Shown: piece after piece, positions 49,405-60,600 of the stretch | How positions within the stretch are numbered: position 1 is the stretch's first letter | Layout of the letters: each line of letters starts with the position of its first letter | Assembly (NCBI GenBank): GCA_022376465.1 | Contig: JACDTU010000002.1 | Coordinates: 2,232,001 to 2,296,000, forward strand | Source: Cubamyces lactineus | Taxonomy: Eukaryota; Basidiomycota; Agaricomycetes; Polyporales; Polyporaceae | DNA: 64,000 nt | Reading direction: 5' to 3' | Program-made: the position numbers and the translations under genes | The notes under the pieces: generated by a model | The model's input: the letters and a program-made list of their open reading frames with translations, nothing else | What the model was told of the DNA's origin: nothing | Databases searched by the model: none

Positions 49405-50174
49405 AGACATTCAGTTTGTGTAGCGGTAGCATCACTTGGAAGGCATTGCTTACTCGGTCGTTGGCAGCTTGCGTTTGATTATAATGGTCGTCCGCCTGAT
49501 GCGTAAACCAGACCATTGACGCCGGACGACGCGAGTGGGATCCCGGAGGGATATACATAAGCAAGACAAGATCATACAGTAGCCGGGCCACTGTGTGATA
49601 CCCGGGACGCACCTGGAATGTACAATCCTTAAATTTTAGGTGCCGACCGCCGACCCTCGCCGCGAGCATGTACGTGGCTCCCTGGCATCGACCATCGTAA
49701 CGCAGTAGCCAGAGATGTACGGCATGTGCCGAAGAGATACGTCCACCTCGATATCGTGGACATTCGGCCGGCTAACCAAGTCGCCTTCGTGGCGAGGCGC
49801 CGGCACCGTCGGTACGAACTTCCCTTCCCGCGTAGAACTCTTACAACTATCAGAACAGACGCGTGCACGTAGCCTGATACGGCCTCAACACCGATGTCGG
49901 GCATTGTCCGAAGACAAATCCGCATGACGAAGTGGGAATTTGCCGAGGTAAGCTTGGGGATCGAAGCCACTGGCAAAATGTTCACTGAATGTGGTGCTTA
50001 CACCGGTCGTCAGCATGTAGCCAAGCAGAAACCCAAATAACGGCCTTTCACCGTGTGTGCGCATTCGACAACACACGTGAAGCGGTAGAACATGTGGGTA
50101 TATAAGATCGCAAAAACTTGCTCTAGCTGTAGCATCACCTGGAGCATCCTCCCTTGCAATCCACTCGGCACGAC
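49405..50174. other. Intergenic region upstream of the glycosyltransferase gene
   Basis: 770 bp between two + strand genes. A TATA-like TATATAAG occurs at about 50099-50106, some 70 bp before the UGT ATG. Nothing else recognised. Confidence 0.45.
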
Positions 50175-52345
50175 ATGACTATCTCTACCCAGAAGCACAT
50201 CGTCGCGTTTCCCTTCCAAGCTTGGGGTATGGATCTGGTTTCAGACAATCCGAGTCGATGTCCTCACCACTGGATGCTCTGATTCAGGACACTGTCGGCC
50301 GCTCATCACGCTCGCTGCTCGTATCGTGAAGCTGCGCTCGGCCCATGTCACCTTTCTCACCACGAACATGGTGTACGACAAAGTGCAAGCTGAGCTTGCA
50401 CGAAACTTTGAGCCGGGAGAGGAGGTATACGCCAGCAGAGTTCGGTGAGGCTCTATGGGCGACGCGTTCTCCGAACAACACGGTCCAATTCAATGCTGAC
50501 CCGGACTGTCATCGTAACAGGGTAATCTCCATCGATGAGGGACAGTTGTTAACGTCGGACGCCATCCATGCAAGCTTCAGGACCACTTGGGCGAAGCTCA
50601 TCGCCGGCGAAGAGCTCAAATGCGCCAAGGCCGGCATCACCTACAGCGCCTTGCCTAAGCCCCAAGCGGCCATCGTCGACGTATGTTGCAGCATTTTCTC
50701 ATCTCACTCAAGCTGACCACCCGCACAACCCAGTTCTTCGCCGTTGTACCTACTGCCACTATCAGGGAGCTGAGTGCAGATACGGTGAAGGTTTACAGCT
50801 GGTACCCTGGCTCCACCCTCGCCATCTTCTACCTGTTCGGTCCGGAGAAACTTGGTGGAAAAGGCAACATCTCCGCCAAGGCAGAGATAGAGGCCAAAAG
50901 GACCGGCCGGCCATACGAGGAGATTGTAAGGGAGGTACGCCCTACATCCCACCTCCCCAGTAACCCTTTAGGCGACCTGCTCACAATCTACAGTGGTGCT
51001 TCGTCCCCAAGGGCGAGATCGTCAGGGTGCCAGCAATGCCACCAATGTATGACTACGAATATCATCCGCAAGACGTAAGTCATTGCGCACGTGCTCCTTG
51101 TAACCCAGGTGGATCTGATGGCCACTCTCGCAGTTCGTTATTCCAGATGAACTGGGCGTACATATCTTCCCGCGAGTCTTCGAGTGAGTCCCAGTGCGCA
51201 TCATTGTGATGATGGCGAGCTCAGGCTCAGCCCTCGTTGATGGCGATAGGACGCTGCAATCGTGCGACGGTATCATCTTATTCACGCCCGAGTCGTATGA
51301 ACCCGAGGCTGTGGCTGCAATGAAGGCGTGGATGGTCGAGAGAGGCCGTTCAGCCTATGTCTGTGGGCCTCTTCTCCCGACGGGATCCCAGGCGGCGGTA
51401 AACGAGAAGAAACAATCCAAGGAGACTGTCGAGATCGAGGAGTTTCTCAACACAACGTTGAAGACGTCCGGCGAAAAGTCTCTCCTCTACGTGAGTGCAA
51501 ACCGGACATAGTCAGGCCCGTTGGAACTCAGCCGCGTGATTGACCGTCTTCAATCTCCACTCAGATATCCTTCGGCTCTATGTTCTGGCCGGTGAAGACC
51601 CCCGAGAAGCTGTGGGCATTCTTGGACGTAGTGATCGAACGTAACATTCCCTTCGTAAGCTACCCATTCCTTCGAACTGGCGGCGTGTCGGACCTGCGAC
51701 ACTGAGCCCTCATATCACAGATCCTTAGCCACGCGTCGCCGTTCGCTGGCACTATTCCCGACGCGGTCAGAGAGAAGGTCAAGCTGTATGGTAAGGGCCT
51801 TCTCTCGCCCTGGACGCCTCAGCAAACGATCCTCGACCATCCGGTGAGCGCAATATGGGTATCCTATCAATAGTATATGCTGTCACACTCACCCCATGGC
51901 TTAGGCTACTGGTTGGTTCGTCGCCCATGGAGGACACAATGGTGTCACCGAGGCCATCTCCGCAGGCGTTCCTCTGTAAGTCGCCGTATCAGATCCACTG
52001 CACCCTGATAAAAAGCCCAACGCACCGTACAGGATCCTATGGCCCTTCGAAGGCGATCAACCGCTTAACGCTGTTCATATGACGGATAACCTACAAGTCG
52101 CATACGAACTGATCGAAGTCCGCACGGGACACGGGTTGCACAAGATCTATCGCAACGGCCGCAAACCGGTCGGCACCATTGACGCTGTCAAGGACGAGGC
52201 TCGCGATATTCTCGCAAAGGCATTCGGCGAAGACGGCGCGCAGAAACGCGAGAGGCTGAAGGCGCTCACTCAGGCGCTGAAGCACGAGTGGGAGGAAGGC
52301 GGCTCTTCGCTGCGCGACATGTCGGCCTTTTTGGACAACCTCTAA
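50175..52345 (+). CDS. UDP-glycosyltransferase, GT1 family
   Basis: 522-residue family-1 glycosyltransferase in eleven exons: 50175-50226, 50288-50444, 50521-50680, 50734-50934, 50994-51074, 51134-51183, 51220-51490, 51565-51654, 51721-51843, 51905-51975, 52033-52345. The N-terminus HIVAFPFQAWGHCRPLITLA is the acceptor-side Rossmann start with the conserved His. The UDP-sugar signature near the C-terminus is complete: SPWTPQQTILDHP, GWFVAHGGHNGVTEAISAGVPLILWP and GDQPLNAVH. Preceding blocks ILFTPESYEPEA and LLYISFGSMFWP are typical of mushroom UGTs. It likely transfers glucose to a small hydrophobic acceptor. The intron at 51184-51219 is only 36 nt, below the usual fungal minimum. Confidence 0.88.
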
Positions 52346-53407
52346 AATAAGTTGTGTTGGAGAAGAGTATGTATCTAGAACTTCTTGAATCAGCGAATGT
52401 GAATTGGTCTTCTATCCCTACTGGTGCCGCGGCGGCGCTCAAACTGACCCTCGGCCACTAACGCGTGTATAAGGCCTAAGTGCAGCACGAGAGTGTTCTA
52501 TCGTAGTCCGCAGACATCATCTAGGCTTAAGGGTGTAGGATGTGTGGAACCTGTATGTAGACGCCAGTATAGATCGAGAGCTGCAAGCCGCCGATACAAG
52601 CGCCGAAAGTCATGGGAGTGAAGTCCGAGTCATGGAAGGACCCCGGAAAGTCCACCAAGAGCTTATATGCCAAAAAAGGGATAACCGCTCTTGAAAATCC
52701 TGAGTTTGAACCGCATAAGAACGGATCAGATTTGACCGCATGAGACCCGTTTGGGTGGTTCGACCCAAATAGCCCAATTGGGTAAATCTCAGCGCCTACG
52801 TTTGCCTACGTTTGCTCGGCTCCTCTCGCTCCGGCCTTCCCTCTCGTCGATATATACCCCCTCCTCGTATTGCCCTTTCCTAGCCGCCTTCGTCGGCGGC
52901 GCCGTGCTGCTCGACGGCGTCGCCATGCCGCCAATCAATGGCACGACAGGACGACAGCATTGTGGCGCGCTGGCATAGCGGTCTGCTAGTGCTCAGGTCC
53001 TCTCGCCTCGTTCCCCACTCACTTCCCTCCTACCGACCTCTCCCTCTCTCTCCCTCCCTCTCTATGCTCGCCATGTTGCTCATGGACGAGTGCCATCATC
53101 TTGGAGTGCGCCAACCAGCTTCGTCGCTTGCGCTGCGGCCATGCGCGCCTTCTTAATCAAGTCTAACGGCCTGTTTGGTTGCGATGGGAAACACAGGTAT
53201 GTCCCCAAACCACCACATCGTCCTACTTCCGTGTCATATCTGATCTTCCAGTCTATTTACAGGCCTGGACTATGGTTGGTGCTGCGTGGGTATCATACCC
53301 TGGCAGCCGGGGCGTGGCAGGTGCACGTTCAACACGCTATGTGAACGTGTACGCATCTGTACGTCGTGGGTGCTACCCTCCTAGTCTCTCTGCTCACCCC
53401 CCTCATC
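52346..53407. other. Intergenic region before the mobile-element cluster
   Basis: 1.06 kb. A perfect 7-bp hairpin with a 6-nt loop (TTTGGGT..ACCCAAA) lies at 52750-52769, followed by CCCAATTGGG. These could mark the left end of the KDZ element but no matching right end is in the window. C/T-rich sequence at 52990-53070. Confidence 0.4.
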
Positions 53408-55926
53408 ATGTCTCAGGAGCCCCGTCGTTCTGGGAGCAAGTTAACCCCTCATTCCCGTCTCAATGTCGAACCCCAACGACAACGAAGCCGCCTGGTCAGC
53501 AACCGCCCTGATCGTGCTCCCATCCCGTCAGCAGGAACCTCGGCCCCGCCAGCAGGATCGTCCGCTCTGCCTGCAAGATCCTTCGCTACGCCTACAGGCC
53601 TCTCCGCCCTGTTACCATCTGTCCTCTCGGACAACCTCCCGCCGTCAAGTGACGTACAGTACCCTCTATACCACTCATTCAACATCGCCTCGCTGCCTGC
53701 CTTGGTAGCGGATGAATCTGCACCACTCTTCGACTCCGTAGCAGCAGAAGATCGAGAGCTGATTGAGGACTACTGGTTCGCTTTGCATGCGATCGGTGGG
53801 ATCTTCCGGATCGAGGACGCCCACTATGTTCTGCAGGATTGGGACAGCAAAGCGAAGTGCTTACAGGTGCGTGTACCATTTCTTGCAGATCTCCGCTTTC
53901 TAATCCATATTCATTTCAGATTGGCGTGTACCGTCACCTCATCCGGCTCCCGCATGGTCCTGGAGAGTCAGGGACGGTGTGCACCTGCCCCCAGTGGAAG
54001 GCGCGCAATACGTGTTTGCATCTCTCGACCTCCCTCAGCTACAGACATGTGCTTAGCACTCTACGTCTCATTGCACCATCTCCTATCCCTCCTGCTGTCT
54101 TTCTATGCACTACTGCATTCTGCGAGGTTCATGTTTTTTCTTGTGTGTCTGCGACAAGCCAATACGAGTCCGGAAAACGTGTAATAGTGGTGCTGCGGAG
54201 GGATGGACGCTGGCACTGCGAGTCATGCCGGTACACTGACTCCTGTAAGCACAAGCCCCATGCCCGTGCCCTTGCAGCCAACATCGGACTTGCGATCGAG
54301 TCTGGGGACCCTACGAGTGCCCTCCATGGGGACGATCAAACTGGTGCTGACACTGAGGGTGCTGTTTTGTTGGCTGCTGGTACCTGGAATGACGGCGGGC
54401 ACAGCTGTGTCTCCCACATGAAGATCCTCCCACCCCGCTGGTGTGCCTTGCCATCTGAGAACATCCCCACCCCCTCCGTCTTGACTTCAGATGTTGATCA
54501 TCTCAGCCTTGATGCTCTCTCCCGGTGTGCATGCGGAACGCCCATTCAGGCGATCCCAGGGTGGGAAGCCCAGGCTCCGACAACACAGCGAGCAATCCTA
54601 TTTGGAAGTCGCTCCAGAAGAGGCGTGACGATTGATGTAGTTCCTTGTCCTACTTGCCACCATCGACGCCGGTTCATCGGGCCTGATCTCGGGGTCCTGG
54701 CGATCTTGAACCTGAATAACGAGTACCTGTTTACTCATGAGCTTCTCAATGGCTACACCAATGCGTTCACAGCATCCGAAACACCGTTCAGCGCATTCTG
54801 CCTGATGCTTCGTCGCTCATACGAAGAGGCTGGACCAGAGGCAAAGTTCTGTGCAGATGAGACATTTGTTCGTGCTTGGTTCGCATTTGTCAAGCTCCAG
54901 GAGCTCGACAGTGGCTTCAAGTGCCCTACGTGCGGCCCAGCCCCTTCGGTAGTCATCGCCGATGGCGTTAGCCTTGCGCCACATGCATCAAAGCTCACAC
55001 CCCTTGTTATGCCACCGACGCATACAAATGCCTCGAGCGAACGCATCGAGAGTATCTCCTCCTACCGAGCTCGAAAACTGCCTGCAATTCATCAGAAAGC
55101 AATACGCAAGGAGATCCACACACTTCTGGATATGTCGACACAAGAACCGCAGACATTGCAAGACTCTGACCTTTCCGATGACATTCGCACATTGTATCCC
55201 GAAATCGTGGTGTTCCTACGTACAACGCTCCATGCCGACATGTATAGCGTGAAAATGAGACACCGACGAAAGGCATACCGTGATCTGATGAGACAGGTGT
55301 GTTCAGTACCATTGCAGTCGACGTAGCATGGAAATTCACGAAGCATGTCATTTATTATACAGATTGCCTCTCCTGATATTGTACTCCAACTTGTGCCCTC
55401 CCAAGCCATAAACGCCCTTATCCAGTTCGCGGAGACAGGAGTAGCTGCTGATTGGCTACAAGCATACTGTCCTGCTATAGGCACCATCCTCAAGGTGCAT
55501 AGCGCCGAGGCTTCAGCCATTCCGGATACGGTCAGGGATGTCGCCCGATGGCTGGGATCCTGTGCACAGAACGTATTCTCACGGCTTGCCCAACACTCCC
55601 CTGCGACCCCCACGGCGACGACCGTGCACCCCCCAGGTCCACCGCTTGCATCATCACGGTCTACCCATAGCTGGATCGAGACTGGGACATGCTACGGTCT
55701 CCCTGCGATCCGCTCTCGCCGAGTGTATCCTAAGCTGCGACATGATGGTGCAACGACTGATCGGGATGCAGAAGAGCTTGGGGAATGCAACAAGTTTTAT
55801 AAAACATACTCCACTAATCAGCTAGCAGGAGGAATCCTTGTGCTCTGGTGTCGTCACTCCATCTGCCTCGGATTCCATACAATTCCAGTCGCTGAAGGTC
55901 GGAACGACGTCTTCTCTGCCATCTAC
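53408..55926 (+). pseudogene. KDZ-transposon-associated CxC cysteine-cluster gene, 5' part, broken by a retrotransposon
   Basis: Exons 53408-53866, 53920-55296 and 55363-55926 encode ~800 residues of a protein related to those that carry CxC5/CxC6 cysteine clusters with a KDZ (Kyakuja-Dileera-Zisupton) transposase domain in basidiomycetes. A SWIM-like C-x-C..C-x-H cluster (TVCTCPQWKARNTCLHL) is followed by WHCESCRYTDSCKHK, a cluster in VPCPTCHHRRRFIGPDLG, FTHELLNGYTNAFTASETPF, and DSGFKCPTCGP. The last part, WIETGTCYGLPAIRSRR then GILVLWCRHSICLGFH and EGRNDVFSAIY, is the start of the KDZ domain. At 55927 the LTR of a gypsy element begins, so the acidic catalytic core is missing here. It may resume beyond the window. 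Confidence 0.8.
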
Positions 55927-56251
55927 TGTAACGGCCTCGCCCGTTACACGAGCCTCATGGCCATTCTTAGATAGCGATCTGATCACGCACCTGTTTGTAT
56001 TCACGCTCACTCCCTCTTTCGCTTTGTTTCCAGCTCTCGCACGCTTGGCGTGCATGCACCAACTGCTCATACATTCCTTTAGGTCTTACTTACTTCGTAT
56101 TTACTCCCAGCTTCGATAGTCATGTACCCTCGCGCAATCAACGCCAGTAACGGCCCCGAACTGCTTCCCTGCTCTCTCGCTCCCCTCGCGTGCCCAGTCT
56201 TCGACGCGTCCCGTCCGCGTACTCGCTCTCGCCTCGCCCCCGCCCGTTACA
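55927..56251 (+). repeat. 5' long terminal repeat
   Basis: Starts TGTAACGGCC and ends GCCCGTTACA, giving perfect 8-bp terminal inverted repeats. It starts exactly where homology to the KDZ gene stops (after the codon for Tyr in SAIY). The matching 3' LTR is outside the window, so length rests on the terminal repeats and the adjacent primer site. Confidence 0.8.
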
Positions 56252-56253
56252 GT

Positions 56254-56263
56254 TTGATTGCGC
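56254..56263 (+). other. Putative self-priming primer-binding site
   Basis: TTGATTGCGC, two bases after the LTR, is the exact reverse complement of GCGCAATCAA at 56132-56141 inside the LTR. No TGG expected for a tRNA 3' CCA primer is present. This is the arrangement of Tf1-type elements, whose mRNA 5' end folds back to prime reverse transcription. Confidence 0.6.
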
Positions 56264-56385
56264 CTACCCATCTGCTGCTTGACAGGTTTCCCGGTCTTCG
56301 CTCGCGCTAGCTTCCCGCGCGAGATCTCTCGTATCGCTGACTTCGATCAAGCGCCCGTCGAGCGGCCTACCCGACACTCATTCCC

Positions 56386-57609
56386 ATGGCCTTCAACTTC
56401 TCTTCCGCCTTCGATATCGACCCCACCGCTCAGTGGGGAACTCCAGCACCTGTTGCCGAGCCCGACGCTGCCAACCAACAGCAAGTGTTCGTGCAAACCA
56501 CGCCTCAGAACGATGCATTCGCTCAGCCACCGGCTCCCGGCGTCTCCGAGCAAGACATGTTCCAGCAGTACCTGGTACAGGCTGTTGTGAACCTTGGGAC
56601 GCGTACCGAGGCTGCCGAGCAAGTCGTAACGCAGCAACTTAGCGTTCTTCAAGCCCTCCAGGCTCGCCTTCAGGATCAAGCGAGCCAGAATGCCAAGCTG
56701 AATGAACGCGTCTCTCAGCTGCAATCTACGTACGCCCCCAATTCCTCTTCATCTCCTTCTATTCCAGGAGCCTCGAGCGGTCCTCGCGGCACGCTCAAGG
56801 TCGAGGTCCGTAAATTTAACGGCCTGGCTAATCAAGTTGTACCGTTCCTTCGGGAAATGGAGACCGCCATCTACTTGATGCGCGACTCTTTCAGGTCGGA
56901 TCGTGACCGTTCGCTTTTCCTTGTCTCTCGACTGGGCGACGGCGCGCCAACGTCGTGGTACAAATTCATTCAGCAGACGAAGCCCGAACTTGTTGATGAT
57001 TACAAGGGCTTCGTGGATGCCTTTACTGAACGTTTCCAGGACCCTGATCTTCCTCGGAAGTTCATGGTCAAGCTCAAGAAGCTGACCCAGACCGGGTCTG
57101 CTGCGTCGTACGCTAACACTTTTCTTGAGTATCTCAGTTACCTCAACTGGACCGACGAACACCTCAAGATTGTTCGCTTTGATCAAGGCCTCAAGCCTGA
57201 GCTCCAGCGTGAGCTCCTGTTAGTCAAGCGACCGACCGCTCTTCACGAGTGGGTCCCAAAGGTCATTGACGTCGACAACAAGCTCCACGCGCTCGAAGCG
57301 AGCCTCAAGGAGCGTCCCAAAGGTACGTCGTCAAATTCTAACCGCTCGGATCGCCCGAACGTCTCCCGCACGGTCACTACGACCAACCCCACGCCTCCTG
57401 CGCCCTCTACGTCGTCTTCAAATGACGTCGTTCCGATGGAGGTCGACGCTATGCGTCGAGGCCCACTCTCGCAGACCGAGAAGGACCGCCGTCGGCGTGA
57501 AGGCCTCTGCCTCTATTGCGGCAAGGCCGGGCACATGATCTCGAAGTGCCCTAACGGTGCTAAGCCCCGCGCTGACTCGAAGGCCCCCACGCCGTCGGGA
57601 AAAGCCTAA
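56386..57609 (+). CDS. gag: Gypsy Gag polyprotein
   Basis: 407 residues. The N-terminus is Gln/Pro-rich, followed by a helical segment (residues ~60-120). The capsid-like retrotransposon gag domain spans ~135-310, with KVEVRKFNGL, SRLGDGAPTSWYKF, FVDAFTERFQDP and YANTFLEYLSYLNWTD. A CCHC zinc knuckle (C-x2-C-x4-H-x4-C, CLYCGKAGHMISKC) at ~375 binds RNA. The ORF is intact and ends TAA at 57607, four bases after a slippery heptamer, so pol is made by -1 frameshifting. Confidence 0.92.
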   Translation: MAFNFSSAFDIDPTAQWGTPAPVAEPDAANQQQVFVQTTPQNDAFAQPPAPGVSEQDMFQQYLVQAVVNLGTRTEAAEQVVTQQLSVLQALQARLQDQASQNAKLNERVSQLQSTYAPNSSSSPSIPGASSGPRGTLKVEVRKFNGLANQVVPFLREMETAIYLMRDSFRSDRDRSLFLVSRLGDGAPTSWYKFIQQTKPELVDDYKGFVDAFTERFQDPDLPRKFMVKLKKLTQTGSAASYANTFLEYLSYLNWTDEHLKIVRFDQGLKPELQRELLLVKRPTALHEWVPKVIDVDNKLHALEASLKERPKGTSSNSNRSDRPNVSRTVTTTNPTPPAPSTSSSNDVVPMEVDAMRRGPLSQTEKDRRRREGLCLYCGKAGHMISKCPNGAKPRADSKAPTPSGKA

Positions 57610-57641
57610 GCGGGAGCTCGTCGTCAGTCCCGGAGCTCCCG
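57597..57641 (+). promoter_or_regulatory. -1 ribosomal frameshift signal between gag and pol
   Basis: GGGAAAA (57597-57603) lies in the correct X-XXY-YYZ phase relative to gag codons GGA AAA. After a 7-nt spacer comes a perfect 9-bp stem, CGGGAGCTC (57611-57619) with GAGCTCCCG (57633-57641), and a 13-nt loop. Pol is open in the -1 frame from this point. Confidence 0.8.
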
Positions 57642-60600
57642 GCACCTTCTAGTGGGACTCAGGTTACCCCGCCAGGGGCTCCGTCTCACGTCCGTCTTGA
57701 CGACGGCTCGTGGAAACTTAAACCTGCTGGCGCGCCTCGTTTTCGCCTTTCTACTCACGTTCACGATTCTCCTCACTCTTCTCAGCACTTTTTTGTTCCT
57801 ATTACTCTTCGTTTTCCAGACCGTAAACCCATTAAGACATTCGCGCTCGTTGACAGCGGCGCAACTGACTCTTGCATTTCCCTTTCATTTGCTAACCGCC
57901 ATTCTCTCCCTCGCCGTCTCAAGGACGAGCCGATACCTGTCCGTGCTGTAGACGACCGCCCAATCGCGACGGGCTATGTCACACATGACGTTGTTACGTC
58001 TCTTCACGTTCACGAGCACTCCGAGACGATCGCCTTGGGCATCGTCTCCGTTTCTTATCCTGTTATTCTAGGTCTTGATTGGTTACAACGCCATAACCCG
58101 TCTATCGACTGGACTCATCGCCAGCTCGCCCTGTCTTGCTGCGGCAAGCACTCCGCATCCATTGCCTCCCTGGGAATCGGCAGTTGCCGTATCCCTCCGC
58201 CTCCTCCCGTTTCTGAGTCTTCGCAGCAGACGTGCGCGTCGACTACGCCTTCTTCACAGGGCTCTTCTTTCCTCTCCTCGTCGATCCTCCCCTGGTACTC
58301 TCCTCGCTTCCTGGCTCAAATCGGCAGTGGCCGTATTGTGTCGGGCCCTCCGTCTACTCACTCGTTCTTGTACCCCAGGCCTCCCGCTGCAGTCATCGCT
58401 CACATCGGCAGAGAACGAACCGAGTGCGACTCAGCTCCACCATCCGACCCTTCCCCACCCTCTCTCGACATCCGCTTTGTCAACTCCGCTCGTTTCCGCA
58501 AGTACGCACGGAACAACGAGTCCGCGGCTCTCTGGTATCACCCAATCGGCTCTCCTGGCTACACGGTCGCAGCTGCGGCCTTCGACAACCCTAACCCTGA
58601 CTCTTCTTCTGCTTCACCTCCCTCATCGTCTCCCCCTCCTGAGCCTCCGCCTTCCCACGATGACACGCCGGACTTCCTGCAGCATGTACCTGAGAAGTAC
58701 CACAACTTCGCGTCGGTCTTCTCTCCTGTGGAAGTCGAGAACCTCCCACCTCATCGTCCTGGCTTCGATGCTGCGATTGAGCTCGAGGACGGCAAGTCTC
58801 CCCCCTTCGGCCCTCTCTACCACCTCTCGCAGCAAGAGCGAGCAGTACTCTTTGACTACGTTGAGACGAACCTGCGCAAGGGGTTCATCCGACGGTCGAC
58901 CTCCTCTGCAGCCTCGCCTGTTCTCTTCGTTCGGAAGAAGAGCGGCGAGCTGCGTCTCTGCGTCGATTACCGTGGCCTCAACGCTATCACCAAGAAGAAC
59001 CGCTACCCGCTCCCTCTCTTTGACGACCTACTCGACCGTGTTCAAGGATGTCGTGTTTTTTTGGTCCTCGACCTGAAAAATGCGTTCAATCTCATCCGCA
59101 TTCGTGACGGTGACGAGTGGAAGACCGCCTTCCGCACGCACCTCGGACTCTTTGAGTACACAGTCATGCCCTTCGGTCTTACTAACGCTCCTGGTATTTT
59201 TCAAGGTTATATCCAAGACGTCCTCCGGGACCTCTTGGACGTCGTGTGTGTCGTCTACATCGACGACATACTCATCTTCTCCCGCACGCAGGAGGAGCAC
59301 GACGTCCACGTCCGTCTCGTCCTGGAGCGCCTCCGTGCTGCCGGCCTCTATGCGAACGCGTCCAAGTGCACGTTCGACCAGCCCGAGGTGGAGTACCTTG
59401 GTTACCTCCTTGGTGCTGACGGCATCAAGATGCATCCTGGCAAGCTCTCGACGATCGCCGACTGGCCTGAGCCTGCCAGTGTCAAGGACGTCCAGTCTTT
59501 CCTCGGCTTCACCAACTTCTACCGTCGCTTCATCGACAACTACGCTCGCATCGTCCTGCCCCTCAATGCGCTCACCAAGAAGTCGGCCCTTGCATCTTCG
59601 TTCATTCTCACCCCGGCAGCCGCTGACGCGTTCCGTACGCTGAAGCGTGCCTTCACCTCCTTCGACATTTTGACCCTCGTCTTCCCAGCACTCTGGCTAC
59701 GGACGCCTCTGACTTCGCTATCGCCGGCGTCCTCCACCAGCCCGACCCCTCCGGCCTCCTTCACCCTGTTGCGTACTTCTCTCGCAAGCTTTCGCCTGCA
59801 GAGATCAACTACGAAGTCTACGACAAGGAGCTCCTCGCCATTGTCGAGTCGTTCCGTGACATGCGCGCATGGCTCATCGGTACGGACCCTCCTGTCTCTG
59901 TCCTCTCTGACCATAAAAACCTCGAGTATTTCATGACGTCGCGCATTCTTAACCGCCGTCAAGCTCGTTGGTCTATGTTTCTTTCTGAGTTCAATTTTCG
60001 TCTTGACTATGCTCCGGGGCTCAAGAACCCTGCCGACGCGCCCTCGCGGCGTGGCGACTTCGCGCCTCGGAGGGGGGATGATGTCCTCCAAGTCAATGAC
60101 AAGGTTCTGCTTACCCCCTTGCACACAGAGCGACTTTTTACAGCTGCATCGGACGCTTCGTCACCCACACCGCGCTCCATGCAGATCTCCGCCATTACCA
60201 CCCTCTCTGTCGACTCCACACTTCAAGAACGCTATCGTCATGCTATTCGCCTGGACCAGCAATGGCGAACTGCGGTAGACCGTGGTGACAAGGACTTCAC
60301 CGTCCTTGGTGACCGCGTGCTCCACCGTGGCAAGCTATTTGTCCCCATGACCCTTCGCTCCGACATCCTCCGTCTCTGTCACGACTCACCACTCGCTGGC
60401 CACCCCGGCTGCGAGAGGACACTCAACCTTCTACGAAGAGACTATTCTTGGCCTGAGCTTGCCCAGTACGTGCGCAGCTATGTCCGCGCCTGCGACACGT
60501 GTGCTCGTATCAAGGCGCCTCGACACAAACCTTACGGCCTTCTCCGTCCTCTCGACATCCCCGACCGGCCTTGGAAGTCCATCAGCATGGACTTCATTGT

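Noticed and set aside
52757..52766. GGTTCGACCC resembling a tRNA B box
   Set aside because: It is the loop and stem of a short hairpin; no A box or acceptor stem could be placed around it.
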